A stretch of 64,000 bases of DNA, taken from the NCBI GenBank assembly GCA_944325355.1, contig CALUZS010000016.1:1-64000 (forward strand), in the 5' to 3' direction. The DNA comes from an uncultured Parabacteroides sp. (GTDB lineage: Bacteria; Bacteroidota; Bacteroidia; Bacteroidales; Tannerellaceae). How positions within the stretch are numbered: position 1 is the first letter of the stretch; every line of letters starts with the position of its first letter. This document shows positions 18,301 through 24,776 of this stretch, in pieces. The notes under the pieces are model-generated. The model saw nothing but the letters and a program-made list of their open reading frames with translations. It ran no database searches and was not told the origin of the DNA. Position numbers and translations under genes: made by a program.

Positions 18301-19326
18301 GATAAATATGCAAACGGAATGGGCGTGGATTGGAAGAAAGAACTCTCTGATTATGCTGCATATCTGGAGGGTAAAGGAGAAATCAAACCGGAAATGCCGG
18401 AGAAGTTGGAGCCTGTAAAGGAGAAAAAACTGAAGGTGAAAGGATGGCCTTTTACTTCTGAGCAAATCAAGGAGATGTTGGCTGATGAGAAAGAGACTCG
18501 CAAGGTCGTAGAGTTAGCACCGGGTATTCAGATGACATTCGTGCGTATCCCTGCCGGACAATTCGTAATGGGCAGTTATAGGGGGCAGTCGGATGCCTAT
18601 CCTACAACGAAAGTTAAGATAGACAAACCTTTCTGGATGGGCGAACTGGAGGTTACGAATGAGCAGTTCAATGTGATTTTCCCGGAACATGATAGTCGTT
18701 TCGTAGATCAGCAATGGAAAGACCATGTTGTACAAGGTTATCCCGCGAATAAACCGGAACAACCTGTTATCCGTGTAAGTTATAATGATGCGATGGAATA
18801 TTGTAAAAAGCTGAGCGAGAAGACTGGTTTGAACATCACACTTCCTACGGAAGCCCAATGGGAATGGGCTTGTCGGGCTGGTAGCGATCAGGATTTCTGG
18901 TATGGAGACATGAATGCAGATTTCGGAAAGAAGGATAATCTGGCGGATGTGACGACCAATTTGTTTGCTGTAAGCGGTATTGACCCTCAGCCTATGCCTA
19001 AGAACTCTTTCTGGTATAAATATTATACTTTCTTACCAAAAGAGGAGAATGTTGATGATGGTAATCTGGTTCAAATAGGCGGTAAAAAGTATGAAGCGAA
19101 TCCGTTCGGATTGTATTGTATGCACGGTAATGTAGCGGAATGGACTCGTTCAGACTATGTTTCTTATCCATACAAAGAGAAACCGAAAGAGGTTTCCAAA
19201 TATAAAGTGGTTCGCGGAGGTTCTTATATAGAACGTCCTAAATTTTCTACGGCTTATTCACGCAAGGCGTTTTATCCGTATCAGCGTGTGTTTAATGTCG
19301 GATTTAGAGTCATTATAGAGGATTGA
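15325..19326 (+). CDS. Giant secreted NPCBM / HZS-alpha-like propeller / cytochrome c / FGE-like fusion protein
   Basis: The 1333-residue product starts at the ATG of the signal peptide (MNKCYILITIFLFATLFVSA); an in-frame ATG 48 bases upstream adds no sensible sequence. Residues 74-182 look like an NPCBM carbohydrate-binding module (VLVTSAGPDG, HANGVMVYD). A helical linker follows to about 370. Residues about 400-700 form a TolB-like propeller with the hydrazine-synthase-alpha middle-domain pattern (VMYTRWEYTDLTHYYSRIVM, GHHGIARSGRLIIFD). CVGCH (824-828) and CVACH (874-878) are c-type haem sites. Residues about 1065-1333 are a formylglycine-generating-enzyme/sulfatase-modifying-factor domain (IPAGQFVMGS, LPTEAQWEWACRAG, HGNVAEWTRSDY, VVRGGSY). 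It should act in the periplasm or at the cell surface. It is the last gene of the cluster. Confidence 0.8.
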   Translation: MNKCYILITIFLFATLFVSANPEQNQVDNWIEASIKQKAKLRVSLVKANMPVVSAWIKAKQKAVPMSADLTGQEKLVLVTSAGPDGNNWDWGTWANAKLIKADGSSVWLDELEPEYWTSGTNSIPKNVDIYGNPLVIAGKKYDHSVLCHANGVMVYDINKEYVRFETEVGLSDQSTVGSVFFRIMNVYPKEEAAALLAAYPEELTTLNMNIDGLETWLTTCDASAEHDLVLNMATQLKKDTFVKNAVKKIEAEKDVNTQIREYLKLYEKIQRICGLQRDLSWLNIEAIRLAFNDMKKMKEFDVSKYQPVLNELEKQVAKGFDDIYGGDDAALDNAEKAIANKRTILLANPFLDGDKVLASRFKLGKNAHKAMAPELGTQANNWSNQESAPRNGFDADIVELSNLRGDVQVRSVYKPDNGSSIADLRLHWDGDRAMFTQTMPDKRWNVFEVKLDGTGLKQLINNEEPDLEFYDGTYLPDGRIIANSNIGYQGVPCVNGDDPVGNMVLYSPENQNLRRLTFDQDANWNPVIMNNGRVMYTRWEYTDLTHYYSRIVMSMNPDGTEQKALYGSGSMFPNSTFDIQPLPNHGSAFVGIISGHHGIARSGRLIIFDPAKARKGAAGMVQEIPYRNREIKELIKDELVNDVWPQFIKPSPLNDKYFLVAAKLDPHDLWGIYLVDVFDNVTCLQKVEGEGYISPVLVRKVKTPPAIPDRVKLNEKEATVFIQDIYEGEGLKGIPRGTVKALRLHAYEYAYVKTPSDHNWHGIQSGWDIKRILGTVPVEEDGSAIFKIPANTPISIQPLDEDGVAIQWMRSWLTGQPGEIVSCVGCHEDQNQIPIPKRVIASQKAPNPLTPPEGGVRSFTFDLEIQPILDRACVACHNGEGKAFDLRGGKKDKLGYGTSYLNLHPYVHRQGGEGDMVVLQPYEYHPNTSELVRMLKKGHYNVQLTDKEWRTLYNWIDYNAPDKGYFNANVLSKKIIPYQGFDQIERRKELMDKYANGMGVDWKKELSDYAAYLEGKGEIKPEMPEKLEPVKEKKLKVKGWPFTSEQIKEMLADEKETRKVVELAPGIQMTFVRIPAGQFVMGSYRGQSDAYPTTKVKIDKPFWMGELEVTNEQFNVIFPEHDSRFVDQQWKDHVVQGYPANKPEQPVIRVSYNDAMEYCKKLSEKTGLNITLPTEAQWEWACRAGSDQDFWYGDMNADFGKKDNLADVTTNLFAVSGIDPQPMPKNSFWYKYYTFLPKEENVDDGNLVQIGGKKYEANPFGLYCMHGNVAEWTRSDYVSYPYKEKPKEVSKYKVVRGGSYIERPKFSTAYSRKAFYPYQRVFNVGFRVIIED

Positions 19327-19364
19327 TAATGAGTTAAAAACATGACCTTTGTGTTGTGTTTGGC

Positions 19365-19408
19365 AATACGCCGTATTGAGAATTCCAATACGGCGTATTT
19401 TATTTTGT
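19365..19408 (+). terminator. Terminator of the haem-protein cluster
   Basis: AATACGCCGTATT (19365-19377) pairs perfectly with AATACGGCGTATT (19387-19399) across a 9-base loop and is followed by TTATTTTG. It lies 39 bases after the stop of the giant fusion gene. Confidence 0.85.
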
Positions 19409-19578
19409 TCCAGCAGCCAGTGTTACTCGCTCCGGATTTCAGTAACGTGGAGACATTGCGAATATGTTTTAAATTGCCTTTTTGCGATTTTCTTGGCACT
19501 ACTTCTAATCGTTAAAATCTTAAGTCATTTGCCTTCAATCATATTTATGAGATTTACCCAATATCTTACTTTTTGTGT

Positions 19579-19586
19579 TATCTTTG
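19579..19586 (+). promoter_or_regulatory. -7 promoter element before the HAD-hotdog/menF pair
   Basis: TATCTTTG matches TAnnTTTG and lies 28 bases before the ATG at 19614. A longer frame starting at 19575 would place this box inside the coding region, which supports the 19614 start. The rest of the 19409-19578 gap shows nothing clear. Confidence 0.55.
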
Positions 19587-19613
19587 TTTCGAATTCAAAA
19601 ACAAGGATGCGTT

Positions 19614-20846
19614 ATGAAATATAAGTTATTGGTATTAGATATAGACGGCACGCTGTTGAACAGTGCAAAAGAGGTGACCCAGCATACCTATTCTGCATTG
19701 TTGAAGGTGCAACAGCTGGGTGTGCGTATCGTGCTGGCAAGCGGACGTCCTACGAACGGTGTTCTGCCTTTGGCACGTTTGCTGGAAATGCAGAAATACG
19801 GAGGATTTGTGTTCTCGTATAATGGTAGTCAGATTATAAATGTGCAGACGGGCGAGACGTTGTTTGAGAAGCGTATTAACCCGGAATACCTTCCCTATTT
19901 GGAGCGGAAAGCCCGTAAGAACGGCTTTTCGATATTCACTTACCATGAAGATTACATATTGACGAACAATCCGACCGACAAGCATGTGATTGCGGAAGCA
20001 GACTTGAACAATATGAAGATTATCGGGGTAGAGTCTCTTGCTGACGCGGTAGATTTCTCGCCGAGCAAGTGTATCCTTGCAAGCGACGATGAAGATAGCT
20101 TGGTTGCTTTGGAGAGCCATTGGAAGAAACGGTTGGCAGGTGAGCTGGATGTGTTCCGCTCTGAGGATTTCTTCCTGGAGGTTGCCCCTTCGGAGGTAAA
20201 CAAAGGGAATGCGATAGGTATCTTGTTGGATATCCTGCATATCGAGAGGGAAAATGTGATAGCCATAGGGGACGGCATAGCGGATGTCCCGATGTTGCAA
20301 CAGGCAGGTTTCGGTATCGCGATGGGCAATGCCCGCGATTCGGTCAGGGCATGTGCCGATGTCTCGACCCTCTCGAACGACCAGGACGGTGTAGCCGTTG
20401 CTGTAGAGAATGCGATACTTGCTGATATACGTCCGACGGAAATCTCCCTTGATCAATTGAACCTGCGTGGCAAGTATGCCTTGATGGGGAATCTGGGTAT
20501 CCAATATACGTATGCTTCTGAAGACCGGATAGAGGCTACGATGCCGGTCGATGAGCGGACGCGGCAACCTTTCGGCATCTTGCATGGAGGAGCTACACTG
20601 GCTTTGGCGGAAACGGTTGCCGGGTTAGGCTCGATGCTGACGGTCAAGCCCGACGAAATCGTTGTAGGGATGCAGGTGAGCGGAAACCATATCTCTTCGG
20701 CGCACGAAGGTGATACAGTACGTGCCGTTGCTACGATTATCCATCGCGGGCGTTCTTCCCATGTCTGGAATGTGGATGTATTTACATCTACCGATAAGTT
20801 GGTATCTTCCATTCGGGTAGTAAACAGTATTCTGAAGAAAAAATGA
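19614..20846 (+). CDS. HAD phosphatase fused to a hotdog thioesterase (probable DHNA-CoA thioesterase)
   Basis: The 410-residue product joins two enzymes. Residues 1-270 are a Cof-type HAD-IIB phosphatase: LVLDIDGTLLNS (motif I), ASGRPTNG (motif II), and NKGNAIGILLD with AIGDGIADVPML (motifs III and IV). Residues about 280-410 are a PaaI/MenI-type hotdog thioesterase with FGILHGGATLALAETVAGLGS, the helix carrying the catalytic acid, and GMQVSGNHISSAHEGD. The stop overlaps the menF start by four bases (ATGA), so coupling is tight. By context the hotdog half probably releases 1,4-dihydroxy-2-naphthoate from its CoA ester in menaquinone synthesis. The role of the HAD half is unknown. Confidence 0.8.
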   Translation: MKYKLLVLDIDGTLLNSAKEVTQHTYSALLKVQQLGVRIVLASGRPTNGVLPLARLLEMQKYGGFVFSYNGSQIINVQTGETLFEKRINPEYLPYLERKARKNGFSIFTYHEDYILTNNPTDKHVIAEADLNNMKIIGVESLADAVDFSPSKCILASDDEDSLVALESHWKKRLAGELDVFRSEDFFLEVAPSEVNKGNAIGILLDILHIERENVIAIGDGIADVPMLQQAGFGIAMGNARDSVRACADVSTLSNDQDGVAVAVENAILADIRPTEISLDQLNLRGKYALMGNLGIQYTYASEDRIEATMPVDERTRQPFGILHGGATLALAETVAGLGSMLTVKPDEIVVGMQVSGNHISSAHEGDTVRAVATIIHRGRSSHVWNVDVFTSTDKLVSSIRVVNSILKKK

Positions 20847-21952
20847 CGGACGAGGATCGTGTGCTGGCTTTCCTGGTTCGGAGCAAGAGAAGCTTTGCAT
20901 TCTGGCGGTATCCGGAGGAAGATACCGTCCATTTTTGTATGCAGTCGTACGGACAGCCTGTCGTGTTACATGAGATAGAGGATCTGAATGGGCGGGAGGG
21001 GTTTGTGTTCGCCCCGTTTGATGTCTCGGAGGAACATCCCATTATTTTATTGAATCCTGATACATTCTCTTGGGAAGATGTGAAAGTGCGTTATCGTGAA
21101 GTGGCGGGTGTTTTTCCTTCCGTTTGCAGAGAAACTGCACCAGGTATCCTTTCTCCAGAGGAAGAGAAAGATGTTTATGAATCACGTTTCGGCCTTTTTA
21201 GCCGGGCGCTTGCCGGAAAAAAGTTCGACAAGTTGGTACTTTCTCGTAAACATATCATCAGGAGAAACGGGACGGACGGATTGTATTTGTCTTTCCTCCG
21301 GGCGGCGAAAAGGTATATTTATTCGTATGTCTATCTGTTTCATTCTCCGGAAACCGGGACGTGGATGGGGAGTACTCCGGAGATATTGCTTGCCGGACAA
21401 GACGCGTGTTGGAAAACGGTTGCATTGGCTGGAACACAGCCGCTGAGAGATGGAAAAATCCCTGCCGAGTGGGACGAAAAAAACTGGCGGGAGCAGCAGA
21501 TAGTTGCGGAATATATACGGGAACAGCTGGGTAGTGTCTCTATATCGGCAAAAGAGGAAGGACCGTTCCCTGTCCGTGCCGGGGAAATCTCCCATTTGAA
21601 AAGCATTTTTTCATTCGTGTTAGAGGAACGTACGGCATTGGGAAACCTGTTGGCTTTGTTGCACCCTACACCTGCCGTGTGCGGTTTGCCAAAGGCAGCG
21701 GCTTTCCGGTTTATCCGGCGAAATGAAGGATATGACCGGGCTTATTATTCAGGATTTGTCGGCAGGCTCTGTCCTGCCGGACGTACATCGCTCTATGTAA
21801 ACTTGAGGTGCATGCAGGTGAAAGAGGATTGTTATGAGTTGTATGCAGGAGGCGGACTGCTGGCATCATCTCGGATGGAAAACGAATGGGAAGAGACTAA
21901 TGAGAAGTTGAAAACGATGTCGCGGTTGCTTCCGAATGGAGGAAATCCATAA
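20843..21952 (+). CDS. menF: Isochorismate synthase
   Basis: The 369-residue protein belongs to the chorismate-binding family of MenF/EntC/salicylate synthases. It carries [13 protein letters not shown], then [10 protein letters not shown] before the KNWREQQIV helix, and the late [15 protein letters not shown] and [10 protein letters not shown] motifs. These form the Mg2+ and chorismate pocket. It converts chorismate to isochorismate, the first committed step of menaquinone synthesis, needed here for anaerobic respiration to fumarate. It overlaps the HAD-thioesterase gene by four bases. menD, menB, menC and menE do not follow; pyrB does. A siderophore-type EntC role is possible, but the thioesterase partner favours menaquinone. 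Confidence 0.85.
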   Translation: MTDEDRVLAFLVRSKRSFAFWRYPEEDTVHFCMQSYGQPVVLHEIEDLNGREGFVFAPFDVSEEHPIILLNPDTFSWEDVKVRYREVAGVFPSVCRETAPGILSPEEEKDVYESRFGLFSRALAGKKFDKLVLSRKHIIRRNGTDGLYLSFLRAAKRYIYSYVYLFHSPETGTWMGSTPEILLAGQDACWKTVALAGTQPLRDGKIPAEWDEKNWREQQIVAEYIREQLGSVSISAKEEGPFPVRAGEISHLKSIFSFVLEERTALGNLLALLHPTPAVCGLPKAAAFRFIRRNEGYDRAYYSGFVGRLCPAGRTSLYVNLRCMQVKEDCYELYAGGGLLASSRMENEWEETNEKLKTMSRLLPNGGNP

Positions 21953-21991
21953 AAAAAGTGCCGGAGATTTTTTTATACTTTATCTTTTCCT

Positions 21992-21999
21992 TAATTTTG
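21992..21999 (+). promoter_or_regulatory. -7 promoter element of the pyrBI operon
   Basis: TAATTTTG fits TAnnTTTG and lies 29 bases before the pyrB ATG at 22029. A T-rich stretch (21968-21974) sits at the -33 distance. This argues that pyrB has its own promoter after menF and that the frame extended upstream to 21936 is not the real start. Confidence 0.55.
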
Positions 22000-22028
22000 T
22001 CTATATAGAACGCAATACAAAATCGTGT

Positions 22029-22943
22029 ATGAAGAATAAAAGTTTAGTATCGATTGACCAATGTTCAAAAGAAGATATTCTTCGAATTTTGGATAATGCC
22101 GGTGAATTTGAAAAGAATCCGAATCGTAGATTGCTGGAAGGAAAAGTTGCGGCGACGCTCTTTTTTGAGCCATCCACACGTACCCGTTTGAGCTTTGAAA
22201 CGGCAGTGAACCGGTTGGGCGGCAGGGTTATCGGATTCCAAGACGCATCGACAACAAGCTCTTCGAAAGGAGAAACACTGAAAGATACCATTCTTATGGT
22301 AAGCAATTATGCTGATTTGATTATTATGCGGCATTATTTGGAGGGGGCAGCCCGTTATGCATCGGAAGTGACGGACATACCCATTATCAATGCCGGTGAT
22401 GGAGCCAACCAGCATCCGTCGCAAACCATGTTGGATCTTTATTCAATCCGGAAGACGCAAGGAAAGCTGGAGGATCTGACCATTACGATGGTCGGCGATT
22501 TGAAGTACGGGCGTACCGTACACTCATTGATTGTCGGGATGTCTCATTTTAATCCTACGTTTCATTTTGTTGCCCCCAACGAGTTACGGATGCCGGATGA
22601 ACAAAAGACTTTTTGCGATGAACGCGGAATAAAATATTATGAACATACCGATTTTACGGAAGATGTTATCAATGAAACAGATATACTTTATATGACCCGT
22701 GTGCAACGTGAAAGGTTTACCGATTTGGAAGAGTATGAAAGGGTCAAGAATGTTTATATCCTAAAAAACGAGATGTTGGAGAACAGCCGTGATAATTTGA
22801 AGATATTGCATCCGCTTCCGCGTGTCAATGAAATCTCATATGATGTTGATGATAATCCGAAAGCTTATTATATCCAGCAGGCCCGCAACGGGTTGTATGC
22901 GCGGGAAGCGATTATTTGTGAAGTTTTGGGTATTAATGTTTAA
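22029..22943 (+). CDS. pyrB: Aspartate carbamoyltransferase, catalytic subunit
   Basis: The 304-residue enzyme condenses carbamoyl phosphate with L-aspartate to carbamoyl aspartate, the first dedicated step of pyrimidine synthesis. [15 protein letters not shown] is the carbamoyl-phosphate loop (S-T-R-T). [10 protein letters not shown] holds the next binding His, [20 protein letters not shown] is the domain-bridging motif, and [11 protein letters not shown] is the aspartate-binding HPLPR. Length matches E. coli PyrB. The open frame extends 31 codons upstream into menF, but ATG at 22029 matches the family start. pyrI follows after 12 bases. Confidence 0.97.
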   Translation: MKNKSLVSIDQCSKEDILRILDNAGEFEKNPNRRLLEGKVAATLFFEPSTRTRLSFETAVNRLGGRVIGFQDASTTSSSKGETLKDTILMVSNYADLIIMRHYLEGAARYASEVTDIPIINAGDGANQHPSQTMLDLYSIRKTQGKLEDLTITMVGDLKYGRTVHSLIVGMSHFNPTFHFVAPNELRMPDEQKTFCDERGIKYYEHTDFTEDVINETDILYMTRVQRERFTDLEEYERVKNVYILKNEMLENSRDNLKILHPLPRVNEISYDVDDNPKAYYIQQARNGLYAREAIICEVLGINV

Positions 22944-22955
22944 TTAGGAATTGTT

Positions 22956-23423
22956 ATGTCTGCCGAAAAGAAAAAGGAATTGCAAGTTGCAGCTATCGAG
23001 AATGGAACGGTAATAGATCATATTCCTCCTGCACGATTGTTTAAGGTCGCATCCCTGCTGGGTTTGGAAAAGATGGAAGGCAATACGATTACCATCGGAA
23101 ATAATTTGTACAGCCAGAAAGTCGGGAACAAGGGGATGATAAAGATTTCTGATAAGTTCTTCAAGGAAGAAGAAATCAACCGCATAGCATTGGTTGCCCC
23201 GAACGTGGTTCTGAATGTGATTAAGGATTATGAGGTTGTGGAAAAGAAAAAAGTAGCCCTTCCGGATGTGATAAAGGGATTGGTGAAGTGCAATAATCCG
23301 AAGTGTATCACAAATAACGAACCGATGCCTACGGTGTTTGAGGTTGTCGATAAGGTAAACGGCACAATCAAATGTCATTATTGCGAACGGAAAATCAAAA
23401 AGGACGACATTATCATTAAATGA
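22956..23423 (+). CDS. pyrI: Aspartate carbamoyltransferase, regulatory subunit
   Basis: The 155-residue protein is the allosteric nucleotide-binding chain that assembles with PyrB into the dodecameric enzyme. The N-terminal domain carries the effector site ([15 protein letters not shown]). The C-terminal zinc domain shows four cysteines as C-x4-C (CNNPKC) and C-x2-C (CHYC), which bind structural Zn2+. It follows pyrB by 12 bases and overlaps the next gene by four bases, so the operon continues. CTP feedback on pyrimidine synthesis is expected from the family. Confidence 0.95.
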   Translation: MSAEKKKELQVAAIENGTVIDHIPPARLFKVASLLGLEKMEGNTITIGNNLYSQKVGNKGMIKISDKFFKEEEINRIALVAPNVVLNVIKDYEVVEKKKVALPDVIKGLVKCNNPKCITNNEPMPTVFEVVDKVNGTIKCHYCERKIKKDDIIIK

Positions 23424-23986
23424 AATTGAACTGGAAACCGGGGACGATGATATATCCGCTTCCGGCAGTATTGGTCAGTTGCGGTGCAGTTCCCGAAGAA
23501 TACAATATTTTAACAGTGGCATGGGTTGGTATACTTTGTACCAATCCTGCCATGTGTTATATATCTGTCCGTCCGGAACGTCACTCTTATCCTATCCTCC
23601 GGAAGAATATGGAGTATGTCATTAATCTGACGACAAAAAGTATGGCTTTTGCGACGGATTGGTGTGGAGTCAATTCGGGGAAAGATTTCAACAAATTTGA
23701 AAAAATGAATCTGACTCCGGGAAAATCGCTGCTGGTGAATGCCCCGATTATTGAAGAATCGCCTTTGAGTATCGAGTGCCGGGTGAAAGAGATAATGGGA
23801 TTGGGAAGCCATGATATGTTCATTTCTGATATTGTGAACGTGCAGGCCGATGACCGTTTCCTTAATCCGGAGACGGGAGCGTTCGATATGCAAAAAGCGG
23901 AATTAATTGCTTATTCTCATGGCAAATATTACGAATTGGGAAACCTGATAGGTTCTTTTGGTTGGTCTGTTAAGAAAAGGAAATGA
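23420..23986 (+). CDS. Flavin reductase/flavoredoxin-family protein
   Basis: The 188-residue product belongs to the flavin reductase-like FMN-binding split-barrel family. [10 protein letters not shown] near the start and [19 protein letters not shown] form the flavin loop and the R-P-E-R-H-S-Y turn. Such proteins reduce or carry FMN and take part in redox chemistry; in Bacteroidetes the partner is usually not known. It overlaps pyrI by four bases (ATGA) and the next gene by four bases, so translation is coupled, although no metabolic link to pyrimidines is evident. No signal peptide is present. Confidence 0.8.
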   Translation: MKLNWKPGTMIYPLPAVLVSCGAVPEEYNILTVAWVGILCTNPAMCYISVRPERHSYPILRKNMEYVINLTTKSMAFATDWCGVNSGKDFNKFEKMNLTPGKSLLVNAPIIEESPLSIECRVKEIMGLGSHDMFISDIVNVQADDRFLNPETGAFDMQKAELIAYSHGKYYELGNLIGSFGWSVKKRK

Positions 23987-24681
23987 GAAAATGGTTGCTG
24001 CTTATCGGTTTTTTGACCGTTTTTGTTTTGACGGTTCGAGGGGAAGGCATACTCACTTCCAGCAAGAAACATTTTAACTATGGTGCAAAAATCGGTTTTA
24101 ATGCGGCATTTCCGGTTATCAACGATTTGGTTATCGAAGGGGTCAATGCAGAGAACATCACATTAGAGTATAAAGTCGGTTATACTGTTTCACTGTTTGG
24201 CCGTTTCAATATAAAACGATTTTTTATACAACCTGAAATATCATGGACACGCTCATTGGGATCCATTAACTATTTTTTGCCGGATGAGGAAGACGAATAC
24301 TTATTGGAAAATACGATGTCTTATCGGGATCAGACAATAGTGTTGCCTGTGATGATTGGATATAATTTAATAAAACAGGGTCCTTATGGATTAAGTCTGA
24401 TGGCAGGTTCCAAGTTCCGATATACATATAAGTCTGAATATACCAACTATTCGTATGGGGATTATGTGGAATTTGGCAGTAAAAGTAATCCGTTTGGCGT
24501 GAATATTGCAGCCGGTCTTAGTATCAGTATAGGAAGACTCTTCCTCGATTTCGTTTATGAATTTGGTTTGAACAGGAATGAGTCGGATTTTAGTACATCC
24601 CAAATAGATAATACGATATTTGATATTAATTTGAACAGGCGTACCAATATGCTGAGTTTCTCATTGGGCTGTTTGTTCTGA
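23983..24681 (+). CDS. Outer-membrane beta-barrel protein
   Basis: The 232-residue product starts with a signal peptide ([20 protein letters not shown]). It then shows alternating strands of the porin-like/OmpA-barrel type (PF13568-like), such as FNYGAKIGFNAAFPVI and GVNIAAGLSISIGRLFLDFV, ending in an aromatic-terminated strand SFSLGCLF. This is the common small barrel of Bacteroidetes outer membranes; no substrate can be named. It overlaps the flavin reductase gene by four bases and closes the pyrBI operon. The 95-base gap before the rhamnosidase gene shows no clear terminator. Confidence 0.75.
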   Translation: MRKWLLLIGFLTVFVLTVRGEGILTSSKKHFNYGAKIGFNAAFPVINDLVIEGVNAENITLEYKVGYTVSLFGRFNIKRFFIQPEISWTRSLGSINYFLPDEEDEYLLENTMSYRDQTIVLPVMIGYNLIKQGPYGLSLMAGSKFRYTYKSEYTNYSYGDYVEFGSKSNPFGVNIAAGLSISIGRLFLDFVYEFGLNRNESDFSTSQIDNTIFDINLNRRTNMLSFSLGCLF

Positions 24682-24776
24682 CAGCTGTGGGTAATGTCAG
24701 GAATCTGTTAAATATGTTTATGGAATAGCTATTTGATATTGATTTGAAGTTTAATTATTTTGAAATAAAAAACACT

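Noticed and set aside
11672..19326. Calling the cluster a true hydrazine synthase
   Set aside because: Only domain order and haem motifs match; no hydrazine dehydrogenase, nitrite reductase or other anammox gene is present, and active-site residues were not verified.
19635..20585. 316-codon minus-strand frame opposite the HAD-hotdog gene
   Set aside because: The plus strand carries complete HAD and hotdog motifs; the opposite frame has none.
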